A stretch of DNA of 25,190 nt from a virus. This document shows, piece by piece, positions 1 to 8,119 of this stretch. The stretch's first letter is position 1. The number at the start of each line of letters is the position of its first letter. The position numbers and the translations under genes are program-made. The stretch spans positions 1 through 25,190 of the IMG/VR virus record IMGVR_UViG_3300009440_000030; one strand, 5' to 3'. The notes below the pieces were generated by a model, which ran no database searches, was not told the DNA's origin, and was given only the letters and a program-made list of their open reading frames with translations.

Positions 1-1
1 A

Positions 2-1684
2 AATGCAACTATGCCCATAGGGTTGAATGTTTTAGAATTTCAAAGACCAAATAACACGTCTTCTTTCTTCGGCAAAACAAAAGCACTTGCAGTTTGGAAA
101 GAGGCTTTAAGCGACCAAGAACTCGCTGACCTTACATACCCAACACCAACTGATCCTACGTTTGCTTTAGACTTTGATACGATAGCAACTGATTTCACAT
201 TTGCTAGAGGCTCTGAGGCTACATACGTAGATGCACAGGGGTTAATACAAAGTACTAATGAGCTAGGACCAGAAGAAATTACAAATGGAGATTTTTCTAC
301 TGATGGTATACCAAGTACAACATCTTGGTCTTTAGGTTGGTACTCTCAAACGTCAAATGTATTAATATCGGGAGGTAAACTAACACTTACAAATTCAGCA
401 TCCCAATCAACTGCATTGGCTTATGCAACGGATGGCGTATCTTCTTTAAACGTTGTAACGGTAAATAAAACTTATAAATTACAATATCGAGTAATAGAAA
501 ATAATGGAGTTACAAGTTTTAAATATTATTCTGCTGGTGGTTCTTTTATAGTTGCTCCTACTGATTTAGGGGTAACACATACAATTTATATAAAAAACAC
601 AGCCAATCAAATTTTCTTGTTTCAAAACGCTACAACAAACTCAAGTATATCAATAGACAACGTATCTATAAAAGAATACAAAACTGAAACCAACACTCCT
701 AGAATAGATTACTCAACTGGCACAGAGGCATTTTTACTAGAGCCGCAGAGTACGAATTTAGTACCTTATTCAGAGGATTTTGAAGTTTGGAATCAAATAC
801 AAAATGTAAATTTAATCTCAAATTCTACCATAAGTCCATCTGGAGAAAATAATGCTACTAAATTCTTAAGTACAACGGGAAACTCTAAAGTTAGAAATAA
901 TTTTTCAGTAGTAAGTGGAACTACATATACCTTTAGTGTGTATTGTAAAAATATAGACGCTACTTTTGTTAGGCTATTGGCTTATGATGGGGCAAATGAA
1001 TTTAGTTTGAATGTTGTTTCTCAAATAAACACATCTACTTGGACTAAAGTTTCTTTAACTTTTACAGCGACAAACACTTCAGGTTCTGGGCAAGTTCAAA
1101 TAGCAAGAGATTTACCTGATGGAGAGTCTTTGTATTTTTGGGGCGCACAATTAGAACAACAATCCTACGCAACTTCGTATATCCCAACATCGGGAACTAC
1201 AGTTACACGTAACCAAGAAACTTGTATAAACGCAACACCAGAGATAAACAGCGAGGAAGGTGTATTGTATGCAGAGATAGCTAAAAGACAAGAGGACAAT
1301 GATAATTTTATTTTAATATCATTGAATAACGCAGCTAGCAATAGCGATGCTAATAGTGTCACAATAGGTTTTAGTAATGACACAGATTTTTACTCAAGGG
1401 TAAGAGCCAATGCAGTAAATGTAATGACAGATACAACTGTTGCGACTAATGCAAATCAATTTTACAAAGTAGCGTTAAAGTACAAGAGTGGTAATATATC
1501 TGTTTTTATTGATGGGGTTAATGTTGTGAGTAATACTACAGCCTTTTCTTTTGGTGCTGTATTAGATAATTTATCTTTTGATTACAACGGTAATGGAACT
1601 TTACCTTTCTTCGGTAACACTAAAGACTTACAAGTTTACACAAAAGCATTATCAGATGCAGAACTAATAAAACTAACAACATGA
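2..1684 (+). CDS. Tail fibre / receptor-binding protein with lectin-like domains (5' end outside window)
   Basis: The frame is open from the first bases, so the real start lies upstream; the ATG at 11 is internal. The 560 or so visible residues are almost all predicted beta structure, rich in Thr, Ser and Asn. Counting from the ATG at 11, residues about 19-43 form the end of a LamG/concanavalin-A-like domain (FFGKTKALAVW, then ALSDQELADLT). A phage-fibre motif follows (FTFARGSEATYVDAQG, about 62-77), then two jelly-roll, carbohydrate-binding-module-like stretches (about 87-225 and 250-395, the second ending ATSYIPTSG). A complete LamG-like domain closes the protein, and its last 25 residues (FFGNTKDLQVYTKALSDAEL...) copy the first motif. 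Such proteins usually sit on phage tails and bind surface polysaccharide. The domain calls come from pattern recognition; the receptor role is inferred from domain type and position in a virion gene block. Confidence 0.75.
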   Translation, partial: NATMPIGLNVLEFQRPNNTSSFFGKTKALAVWKEALSDQELADLTYPTPTDPTFALDFDTIATDFTFARGSEATYVDAQGLIQSTNELGPEEITNGDFSTDGIPSTTSWSLGWYSQTSNVLISGGKLTLTNSASQSTALAYATDGVSSLNVVTVNKTYKLQYRVIENNGVTSFKYYSAGGSFIVAPTDLGVTHTIYIKNTANQIFLFQNATTNSSISIDNVSIKEYKTETNTPRIDYSTGTEAFLLEPQSTNLVPYSEDFEVWNQIQNVNLISNSTISPSGENNATKFLSTTGNSKVRNNFSVVSGTTYTFSVYCKNIDATFVRLLAYDGANEFSLNVVSQINTSTWTKVSLTFTATNTSGSGQVQIARDLPDGESLYFWGAQLEQQSYATSYIPTSGTTVTRNQETCINATPEINSEEGVLYAEIAKRQEDNDNFILISLNNAASNSDANSVTIGFSNDTDFYSRVRANAVNVMTDTTVATNANQFYKVALKYKSGNISVFIDGVNVVSNTTAFSFGAVLDNLSFDYNGNGTLPFFGNTKDLQVYTKALSDAELIKLTT

Positions 1685-2028
1685 TGCAAATTTATAAGAC
1701 TGTATTTGATACAGAACAACAAGGAAAAGATGTGCTAATATCTAAAGGGGTATGGCAAGAGGTAACCGAAGAGGGTGTAACAACCATGCAGTTTACAAAC
1801 GGAACAGCAGCAGTAGTAAACATTGGTAAGGTGGTTGAGATACCAGGGACTTACGATCCTGATGGTCACGAGATAACACCACCAGTTTATTACCCAGGGT
1901 GGGCGTATGATGTAATGTCTAGCGATCTACTTGATTTCGGAACATACGAAGTGTTCCCAGGGGATGTAGCGGCACATAGTTTTATGGGTTGGCCTAGAGG
2001 CGCAGAAGTACCACCTGTTGACCAGTAG
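1681..2028 (+). CDS. Small conserved hypothetical protein coupled to tail-fibre gene
   Basis: A 115-residue protein whose ATG overlaps the tail-fibre stop (ATGA), so the two are probably translationally coupled. A second in-frame ATG three bases later is an equally possible start. The sequence has no signal peptide or membrane segment. It contains a Pro/Tyr/Gly-rich central part (around residues 55-80, PPVYYPGWAYDV) and an acidic tail. I recognise it only as the kind of small protein often found directly behind lectin-domain fibre genes in marine phages. A fibre chaperone or fibre-tip partner role is a guess from position. It ends in TAG, followed after three sense codons by an in-frame TAA. 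Confidence 0.6.
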   Translation: MMQIYKTVFDTEQQGKDVLISKGVWQEVTEEGVTTMQFTNGTAAVVNIGKVVEIPGTYDPDGHEITPPVYYPGWAYDVMSSDLLDFGTYEVFPGDVAAHSFMGWPRGAEVPPVDQ

Positions 2029-2097
2029 ACTATTAAATAAGGTTATTTTCACGTAATAATGTAACTATAATAATAAATTATATAAAATCAAGTAAAA

Positions 2098-2400
2098 ATG
2101 GAAAAAGTAAAAGATTACACGGAGTTCGAAGAAGTTAACAATGACTCTACACCTAAGAAAATAAGTGACGTGGAACTCAAGGAATTGCAAGAAGCAATGT
2201 ATGATGTGAATCAAGCACAAATGCAAATCGGTGGAGTTGAAGCGCACAAAATAGATCTTGTATCTAAATTCTCTATATTGCTAAAAGAATTAGAAAGTAC
2301 TAAAAACATTCTGGAAAGTAAATATGGGTCTGTGAATATAGATATAAATACAGGTGAAATTCAAGATATAGAGAAAGATGAGACTAATACGAAAGATTAG
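2098..2400 (+). CDS. Small hypothetical coiled-coil protein
   Basis: A 100-residue, highly charged protein with a predicted helical core (about residues 25-80) whose heptad-like leucine/isoleucine spacing (ELKELQEAMYDVNQAQMQIG, then KFSILLKELESTKNILESKYG) suggests a coiled coil and oligomer formation. It ends with an acidic tail. It follows a 69-base AT-rich gap and starts with an A-rich leader (caagtaaaaATG) without Shine-Dalgarno. Function is not recognised. It stands in front of the co-chaperonin and terminase genes, so a role in head assembly or packaging is possible but unsupported. It ends in TAG, with an in-frame TAA five codons further on. Confidence 0.6.
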   Translation: MEKVKDYTEFEEVNNDSTPKKISDVELKELQEAMYDVNQAQMQIGGVEAHKIDLVSKFSILLKELESTKNILESKYGSVNIDINTGEIQDIEKDETNTKD

Positions 2401-2596
2401 TATTGGTCGGGACTATAAAAGTGATGCCATGCACTACTCTGTTGGACAGGAAGTGTATGGTGGTCATATTATAGAGAACATCATAGAGGAGGATAATAAG
2501 TTTTCGGTTTATATAAAAAAAGCTGACGAATTAATGCCTTGGAAAGACTTTTACAAAACAATGTCTATTGCTGTTGAATATGATCTACAGTACTAA
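2378..2596 (+). CDS. Small hypothetical protein
   Basis: A 72-residue protein. The upstream ATG at 2378 overlaps the previous gene by 23 bases. An in-frame ATG at 2429 (residue 18, MHYSVGQEVYGG) would remove the overlap and leave a 28-base gap. Similar short phage proteins, as I remember them, begin near this VGQ-V-G motif, so the later start is plausible. The remainder looks like a small beta-barrel with a WKDF motif and ends EYDLQY. Its TAA stop overlaps the next ATG (TAATG), implying translational coupling to the co-chaperonin-like gene. No function is known. Confidence 0.55.
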   Translation: MRLIRKISIGRDYKSDAMHYSVGQEVYGGHIIENIIEEDNKFSVYIKKADELMPWKDFYKTMSIAVEYDLQY

Positions 2597-3234
2597 TGAA
2601 AGGGTATTTAGATTTTATTGTAAAACCAGTTGATGGTAGGTACAACAATAGAAAATTTGTTGATGGTAAGGAATTGATATTAAATACGGAGTTAGAAAAC
2701 CACAACTACGTTAGTAGGATAGCTGAGGTAGTGTACGAACCGTATAAGAATGAAACAGGTATAAGCGTTGGTGATAAGGTTATAGTGCATCACAATGTAT
2801 TTAGATGCTTCAGGGACATAAGAGGAGAGGAAAAGAATAGTAAGAGTTATTATGGTGATGGTATGTATATTGTACAGTTAAACCAGATATATGCTTACGA
2901 TAAAGTAGATGAGAGTTGTAACTGCCCTAGGTGGTTTGCTTGTGAAGGCTTTAATCTAGTTAAGCCAATAAAAGAAACTAAAATGTTTTCAAGTAATTTT
3001 GAAAAACCACTAGTTGGTATTTTAAAACTAAAAGATCCAAAATTAAATGGATTACATGAGGGAGACTTGATCGGATTTGGACCAAGCTCTGAATATGAGT
3101 TTATTATAGGTGCTCAAAGATTATATAGAGTACCAACCACTTCAATAACAATTAAATATGAACGTACAGGAAACGAAGAAGAATATAATCCTAGCTGGAC
3201 AGAAAGCGGTGGAGGAATTAATAAAAGTAGCTGA
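2596..3234 (+). CDS. Probable GroES-like co-chaperonin (two beta-barrels)
   Basis: This 212-residue protein appears to contain two GroES-type barrels. The first (about residues 1-125) has a loop with a hydrophobic triplet (GKELILN, 24-30), placed where GroES carries its IVL mobile-loop motif that contacts GroEL, followed by SVGDKVIVHHNVFR (57-70), matching the GroES VGD-V-F strand. The second (about 136-190) has HEGDLIGFGP (154-163) and ends in a GroES-like terminal strand (LYRVPTTSITI). Between them lies a Cys cluster (C108, C110, C116) that might bind metal. Phages such as T4 (gp31) and RB49 encode GroES substitutes to fold their capsid proteins in host GroEL; the position just ahead of the terminase and head genes fits that role. 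The assignment rests on motif likeness, not on a search. The last 23 residues overlap the next gene and are probably dispensable. Confidence 0.6.
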   Translation: MKGYLDFIVKPVDGRYNNRKFVDGKELILNTELENHNYVSRIAEVVYEPYKNETGISVGDKVIVHHNVFRCFRDIRGEEKNSKSYYGDGMYIVQLNQIYAYDKVDESCNCPRWFACEGFNLVKPIKETKMFSSNFEKPLVGILKLKDPKLNGLHEGDLIGFGPSSEYEFIIGAQRLYRVPTTSITIKYERTGNEEEYNPSWTESGGGINKSS

Positions 3235-3439
3235 AGAAGCTATAGTTGATTCTGGGGACGATCTAACAGCCGACAAACTAAAAAATGCAGCTGCTACTAA
3301 GAAGTTAGCTATATTTGATGCGTTTGAAATATTGAGTAGAATACAGGAGGAAGAGGATTTATTAAATAACAAGCCAAAGGAGCAGGTTGAAGAAAAAAGC
3401 TTCACTGGTTTTGCAGAAAAAAGATCTAAGAATAAATGA
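3158..3439 (+). CDS. Probable terminase small subunit
   Basis: A 93-residue, mostly helical protein directly before the large terminase; its stop overlaps that gene's start (ATGA). The start at 3158 lies 77 bases inside the preceding gene, but the N-terminus (MNVQETKKNIILAGQKAVEEL) matches what I remember of small-terminase-like proteins of Bacteroidetes phages, so I keep it. A charged helical core (residues about 10-75, DLTADKLKNAAATKKLAIFDAFEIL) is followed by a basic tail, GFAEKRSKNK. In that family the small subunit recognises the packaging site and stimulates the large subunit. The identity is inferred from gene order, size and resemblance; no helix-turn-helix can be read with certainty. 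Confidence 0.6.
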   Translation: MNVQETKKNIILAGQKAVEELIKVAEEAIVDSGDDLTADKLKNAAATKKLAIFDAFEILSRIQEEEDLLNNKPKEQVEEKSFTGFAEKRSKNK

Positions 3440-5646
3440 TCTACAAGCAAACCTTATACAGTATCGTAACACCTGTTAGGCAAAATACCATATCCAGACT
3501 GAACAAGTCTAAGAAGTGGTCTTATGGCTATAACAAAGAACATGATATAGTTGTTATAAGTAAAACTGGTCAAATAGGTGAGATATACAGTATAAACAAC
3601 TTGAATATAGCTCTACCAAAAGAACCTGCTAAAATAGATAGATCTACTAACAAGTGGAAGGCTGAAGAATATCCTAAAGAACTCAAGTCTGTTGAGAGTA
3701 TATTCGAATGGAGAGATTATCCAGAAGACTTTCAAAATAAATGGGAACCATATATAGATGAACAATTCAGAAGAAGAGACGAAGGCCATTGGTTTAATAA
3801 TAAAAGCGTGGCTACTTACATTACTGGTACTCACTTTATGTACCTGCAGTGGTCCAAGATTGATGTTGGGAAACCAGACTTTAGAGAAGCAAACAGATTA
3901 TTCTTTATATTCTGGGAAGCTTGCAAAGCAGACAAAAGATGTTATGGAATGTCCTACCTCAAGAACAGACGATCTGGATTTTCTTTTATGGCTTCCGGCG
4001 AGACTGTTAACCAAGCAACAATATCTTCAGATGCTAGATTTGGAATACTGTCAAAATCTGGATCCGATGCAAAGAAGATGTTTACGGACAAAGTTGTACC
4101 AATATCGGTTAACTATCCATTCTTCTTTAAACCAATACAAGACGGAATGGACCGTCCAAAGACAGAACTCGCATACAGAATCCCAGCCTCTAGACTTACA
4201 AGAAAGTCAATACAATCAAAACAAGGAGCAGAGAAACTCGAAGGTCTCGACACAACGATTGACTGGAAAAACACAGGTGATAACTCCTACGATGGAGAAA
4301 AACTAAAGCTATTAGTACACGATGAGAGTGGGAAATGGGAGAGACCTGATAACATATTAAACAACTGGCGAGTTACTAAAACTTGTCTAAGATTAGGTAA
4401 TAGAATTATAGGTAAGTGTATGATGGGTTCAACATCAAATGCTTTAGATAAAGGAGGTGCTAATTTCAAGAAGTTATTCAACAGCTCAGATACATCTAAT
4501 AGAAACAGAAATGGACAGACAGCATCTGGATTGTACTCTTTGTTTATACCTATGGAATGGAATTACGAAGGCTTTATAGATGAATACGGTCACCCTGTTT
4601 TTGACACACCTACTGAAGAAGTTCTAGATACATATGGTGATGTTATAGAAATGGGTGTTATAGAGAACTGGAATAATGAAGCAGATGGTTTAAGAAATGA
4701 TCAAGATGCTTTAAACGAATTCTACAGGCAATTCCCTAGAACAGAAGAGCACGCGTTTAGAGATGAGACAAAAAACAGTTTGTTTAATTTAGTTAAGATA
4801 TACGAACAAATTGATTACAATGAAGATCTAAAAAACAGTAACGTTATAACTACTGGTAGTTTTCAGTGGGAGAATGGTATAAAAGACTCTAGGGTTGTTT
4901 TTACACCAAACCCAAATGGGAGGTTTAAAGTTTCTTGGATACCAAATTCAAGCTTGCAAAATAGTCAGACATTGAAGAATGGAGTTAAATTCCCAGGCAA
5001 TGAACACATGGGTGCTTTCGGGTGTGATAGCTACGATATATCAGGTACAACTGACGGTAGAGGTTCTAAAGGAGCTTTACATGGTTTAACCAAGTTTAGT
5101 ATGGAAGATGCTCCTCCTAACACTTTCTTTTTACAATACATAGCTAGACCACAGACAGCTGAGGTGTTTTTTGAAGATGTATTAATGGCCTGCGTATTTT
5201 ATGGCATGCCAATACTTTGTGAGAATAATAAACCAAGGCTACTGTATCATTTTAAGAGAAGAGGTTATAGAGGCTATTCTATGAATAGACCTGATAAACT
5301 TTGGAATAAGTTGTCTATAACTGAGAAGGAACTAGGTGGAATGCCAAACTCCAGTGAAGACATAAAGCAAGCTCACGCAGCTGCTATAGAGACTTATATA
5401 GATAAAAACGTTGGGTTAAAATCAGATGGACAATACGGTGACATGTACTTTACGGAAACACTAAATGATTGGGCAGGTTTTGATATAAATAAACGAACTA
5501 AGTTTGATGCAGCTATTAGCTCTGGTTTAGCTATAATGGCTTGTAACAGAAACTTATATAGACCTAATCAAAATATACAAAGACCTAAATTAGATTTAAA
5601 AATAGCAAGATACACTAATGATGGTGCATTTTCTAAAATAATATAA
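3436..5646 (+). CDS. terL: Terminase large subunit (DNA-packaging ATPase/nuclease)
   Basis: This 736-residue protein has the motor-plus-nuclease layout of large terminases, which pump phage DNA through the portal and cut it. The ATPase half shows a deviant Walker A, KNRRSGFS (176-183), of the R-x-x-G-x-S kind seen in phage terminases in place of GxxxxGKT. Walker B with catalytic Glu is LLVHDE (292-297), and the coupling motif is GST (331-333). The C-terminal RNase-H-like nuclease offers three acidic metal ligands: D531 (with D534 near it), E596 in ILCENNKP, and D691 in KFDAAISSGLAIMA, the usual last-Asp helix. The length is somewhat above the 450-650 residues typical of the family, with an extended N-terminus of about 130 residues. 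It overlaps the small subunit by four bases and is followed nine bases later by the portal gene. Confidence 0.92.
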   Translation: MIYKQTLYSIVTPVRQNTISRLNKSKKWSYGYNKEHDIVVISKTGQIGEIYSINNLNIALPKEPAKIDRSTNKWKAEEYPKELKSVESIFEWRDYPEDFQNKWEPYIDEQFRRRDEGHWFNNKSVATYITGTHFMYLQWSKIDVGKPDFREANRLFFIFWEACKADKRCYGMSYLKNRRSGFSFMASGETVNQATISSDARFGILSKSGSDAKKMFTDKVVPISVNYPFFFKPIQDGMDRPKTELAYRIPASRLTRKSIQSKQGAEKLEGLDTTIDWKNTGDNSYDGEKLKLLVHDESGKWERPDNILNNWRVTKTCLRLGNRIIGKCMMGSTSNALDKGGANFKKLFNSSDTSNRNRNGQTASGLYSLFIPMEWNYEGFIDEYGHPVFDTPTEEVLDTYGDVIEMGVIENWNNEADGLRNDQDALNEFYRQFPRTEEHAFRDETKNSLFNLVKIYEQIDYNEDLKNSNVITTGSFQWENGIKDSRVVFTPNPNGRFKVSWIPNSSLQNSQTLKNGVKFPGNEHMGAFGCDSYDISGTTDGRGSKGALHGLTKFSMEDAPPNTFFLQYIARPQTAEVFFEDVLMACVFYGMPILCENNKPRLLYHFKRRGYRGYSMNRPDKLWNKLSITEKELGGMPNSSEDIKQAHAAAIETYIDKNVGLKSDGQYGDMYFTETLNDWAGFDINKRTKFDAAISSGLAIMACNRNLYRPNQNIQRPKLDLKIARYTNDGAFSKII

Positions 5647-5654
5647 CAATAAAT

Positions 5655-8087
5655 ATGGCTCAGTTACCAATAACAAGTTATTTTCCAAGCCAGATTGCTA
5701 GCGATCGTGAGAAAGCATCACTCAAATATGGTACCTTAATAGGTAGAGCTATAGAGAGTGAGTGGTTCACTTCTGGTAGTGGAGGAAGTGGTAGTAGATT
5801 TGAGAGTAATAGAAATACTTTCCATGGACTAAGATTGTACTCTAGAGGAGAGCAACCTGTTCAAAAATACAAAGACGAATTATCTATAAATGGTGATATG
5901 TCTTACTTAAACCTAGATTGGAAACCAGTACCTGTTATTCCTAAGTTTGTAGATATAGTAACAAATGGTATATCAGATAGAGCATTTGATATAAAAGCTT
6001 ACTCTCAAGATCCTTTTGGTGTAGATAAGCGTACTAAGTATATGGAATCTATACTGCGTGATATGCAGACTAGACAACTAACCGAGCAGGTTCAAGCTGA
6101 CTTCGGTATTAGCTTATTTGAAAATGATCCAGAGACTTTACCTAAAAACAAAGAAGAGCTAGATCTACACATGCAGTTGACTTATAAACAAAGTGTTGAG
6201 TTAGCTGAAGAACAAGCAATAAACGTTCTTTTAAATGGAAACAAATACGACTTAATAAAGAGAAGATGTAATTATGACTTGACAACTATAGGTATAGGTG
6301 CTATTAAAAATAGATTCTCTAAATCAGAAGGAGTTAAAGTTGAGTATGTTGATCCAGTTAATGTAGTTTACTCTTATACAGAGTCACCTTATTTTGATGA
6401 CTTATATTATGTTGGAGAGGTTAAGAGTGTACATTTAAACGAATTGAAGAAACAATTCCCAGGTTTAACAGATGAAGATCTTAATAAAATAGCGGGGCAG
6501 TCATATAGTAATAATAGTTCATATGATAGGAATCTACAAGATTATAGTGAAGACGATAGTAATACCGTACAGGTTTTATACTACAACTATAAAACATACA
6601 CTAATGAGGTTTACAAAGTAAAAGACACATCGACAGGAGCATCTAAGCTAATACCTAAAGATGATGAGTTTAATCCACCACCAGAATTATATGAACAATA
6701 TGGCATAGAAAAACTATCTAGATCGGTAGAGGTTTTATATGAAGGTGTTAAAATACTAGGTGGAATGACTTTAGAGTGGAAGCTAGCAGCTAACATGATA
6801 AGACCTAAAAGTGATTTTACTAAAGTAAAAATGAATTACAGTATAGTTGCACCCAGAATGTACAAGGGTCGCATAGAATCAATTGTAAGCCGTATAACTG
6901 GCTTTGCTGATATGATACAACTAACTCATTTAAAACTGCAACAGGTGCTATCTAGAATGGTTCCTGACGGGGTTTATCTAGATGCAGATGGTTTGGCTGA
7001 GGTAGATTTAGGTAATGGTACAAACTACAACCCACAGGAGGCGTTAAATATGTTCTTCCAGACAGGTTCCGTTATAGGTAGATCATTTACCCAAGAAGGT
7101 GATATGAATCCTGGTAAAGTTCCTATACAGGAAATAACAAGTGGTTCAGGTGGTAGTAAGTTATCTGCTTTAATAAACACATATAATTACTACCTTCAAA
7201 TGATACGTGATGTAACTGGCTTAAACGAAGCTAGAGACGGAAGTACTCCTGATGCTAGAGCTTTAGTTGGTGTTCAGAAAATAGCTGCTGCTAATTCAAA
7301 CACAGCAACTAGACACATATTAGATGGTAGTCTGTTCTTAACATCTGATCTAGCAGAGAATCTATCTCTTAGGATATCTGATATATTAGAGTATTCTCCA
7401 ACAAAAGAAGCTTTTATACAGAAAATAGGTAATCAGAATGTAGCTGTGTTAGAAGAGATGAAGGATTTATACTTACACGATTTCGCTATATTTATAGAGT
7501 TACAACCTGATGAAGAAGAAAAAGCTGTGTTAGAAAACAATATACAAGCAGCTATATCTTCTGGTTTAATAGATATTGACGATGCTATAGATCTTCGAGA
7601 GATAAGAAGTACTAGACTAGCTAATCAGTTATTAAAAATAAGAAGAAAAGCTAAGCAGGAGAGAGATATGCAGATGCAACAGCAGAACATACAAGCTCAA
7701 GCAGACGCTAACGCTCAAGCACAACAAGTAGCAGCTCAGGCAGAGGTTATGAAAAACCAAGCAATAACTGCTCAAAAAGCAGAGCTGTTACAGATTCAAG
7801 CTGCTATAGATAAAGAGAAAATGATGCAGGAAGTAGCTTCTAAAAAAGAATTAATGCACTTGGAATTCAAGATGAATTTAAAACTTAAAGAAGCGGAATC
7901 AAGTGGGAAAAGAGGTGAAGAAGTTCTTAGAGAGAATAGAAAAGACGATAGATCTAGAATGGAAGCAACTCAACAAGGAGAAATAAAATACCGAAGCCAA
8001 ACAAATCAAGTACCAAAGAATTTTGAATCAGCGGGAAATGATGTAATAGGTGGTGGTTTTAACTTAGATTCTACGGATCCTAGGTAA
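5655..8087 (+). CDS. Portal protein
   Basis: An 810-residue protein immediately behind the large terminase, where tailed phages encode the dodecameric portal that forms the DNA entry/exit vertex. The N-terminal half (LDWKPVPVIPKFVDIVTNGISDRAFDI around residues 90-117) and the centre (VAPRMYKGRIESIVSRITGFADM, around 397-419) resemble portals of crAss-like and related podoviruses as I remember them. A helical, Gln/Ala/Glu-rich C-terminal extension (about residues 655-780, QMQQQNIQAQADANAQAQQ) should form the long helical barrel that projects into the capsid in P22-type portals. A Gly/Ser-rich linker lies at about residues 40-48. The ATG follows an A-rich leader (ataaatATG). Stop codons are stacked (TAA TAA TAG). 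Identification rests on position, size and overall pattern. Confidence 0.85.
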   Translation: MAQLPITSYFPSQIASDREKASLKYGTLIGRAIESEWFTSGSGGSGSRFESNRNTFHGLRLYSRGEQPVQKYKDELSINGDMSYLNLDWKPVPVIPKFVDIVTNGISDRAFDIKAYSQDPFGVDKRTKYMESILRDMQTRQLTEQVQADFGISLFENDPETLPKNKEELDLHMQLTYKQSVELAEEQAINVLLNGNKYDLIKRRCNYDLTTIGIGAIKNRFSKSEGVKVEYVDPVNVVYSYTESPYFDDLYYVGEVKSVHLNELKKQFPGLTDEDLNKIAGQSYSNNSSYDRNLQDYSEDDSNTVQVLYYNYKTYTNEVYKVKDTSTGASKLIPKDDEFNPPPELYEQYGIEKLSRSVEVLYEGVKILGGMTLEWKLAANMIRPKSDFTKVKMNYSIVAPRMYKGRIESIVSRITGFADMIQLTHLKLQQVLSRMVPDGVYLDADGLAEVDLGNGTNYNPQEALNMFFQTGSVIGRSFTQEGDMNPGKVPIQEITSGSGGSKLSALINTYNYYLQMIRDVTGLNEARDGSTPDARALVGVQKIAAANSNTATRHILDGSLFLTSDLAENLSLRISDILEYSPTKEAFIQKIGNQNVAVLEEMKDLYLHDFAIFIELQPDEEEKAVLENNIQAAISSGLIDIDDAIDLREIRSTRLANQLLKIRRKAKQERDMQMQQQNIQAQADANAQAQQVAAQAEVMKNQAITAQKAELLQIQAAIDKEKMMQEVASKKELMHLEFKMNLKLKEAESSGKRGEEVLRENRKDDRSRMEATQQGEIKYRSQTNQVPKNFESAGNDVIGGGFNLDSTDPR

Positions 8088-8119
8088 TAATAGTAATAAC
8101 ACTTATATAATATTTTATC

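Noticed and set aside
11-1684. ATG at 11 as the true start of the fibre gene
   Set aside because: The frame is open upstream to the window edge and residues after the ATG start in the middle of a LamG-like domain; the gene is cut by the window.
3758-4306. A 182-codon + strand frame inside the large terminase gene
   Set aside because: It lies wholly in an alternative frame of a gene with clear ATPase and nuclease motifs, and its translation shows no recognisable fold or neighbour coupling; open by chance.
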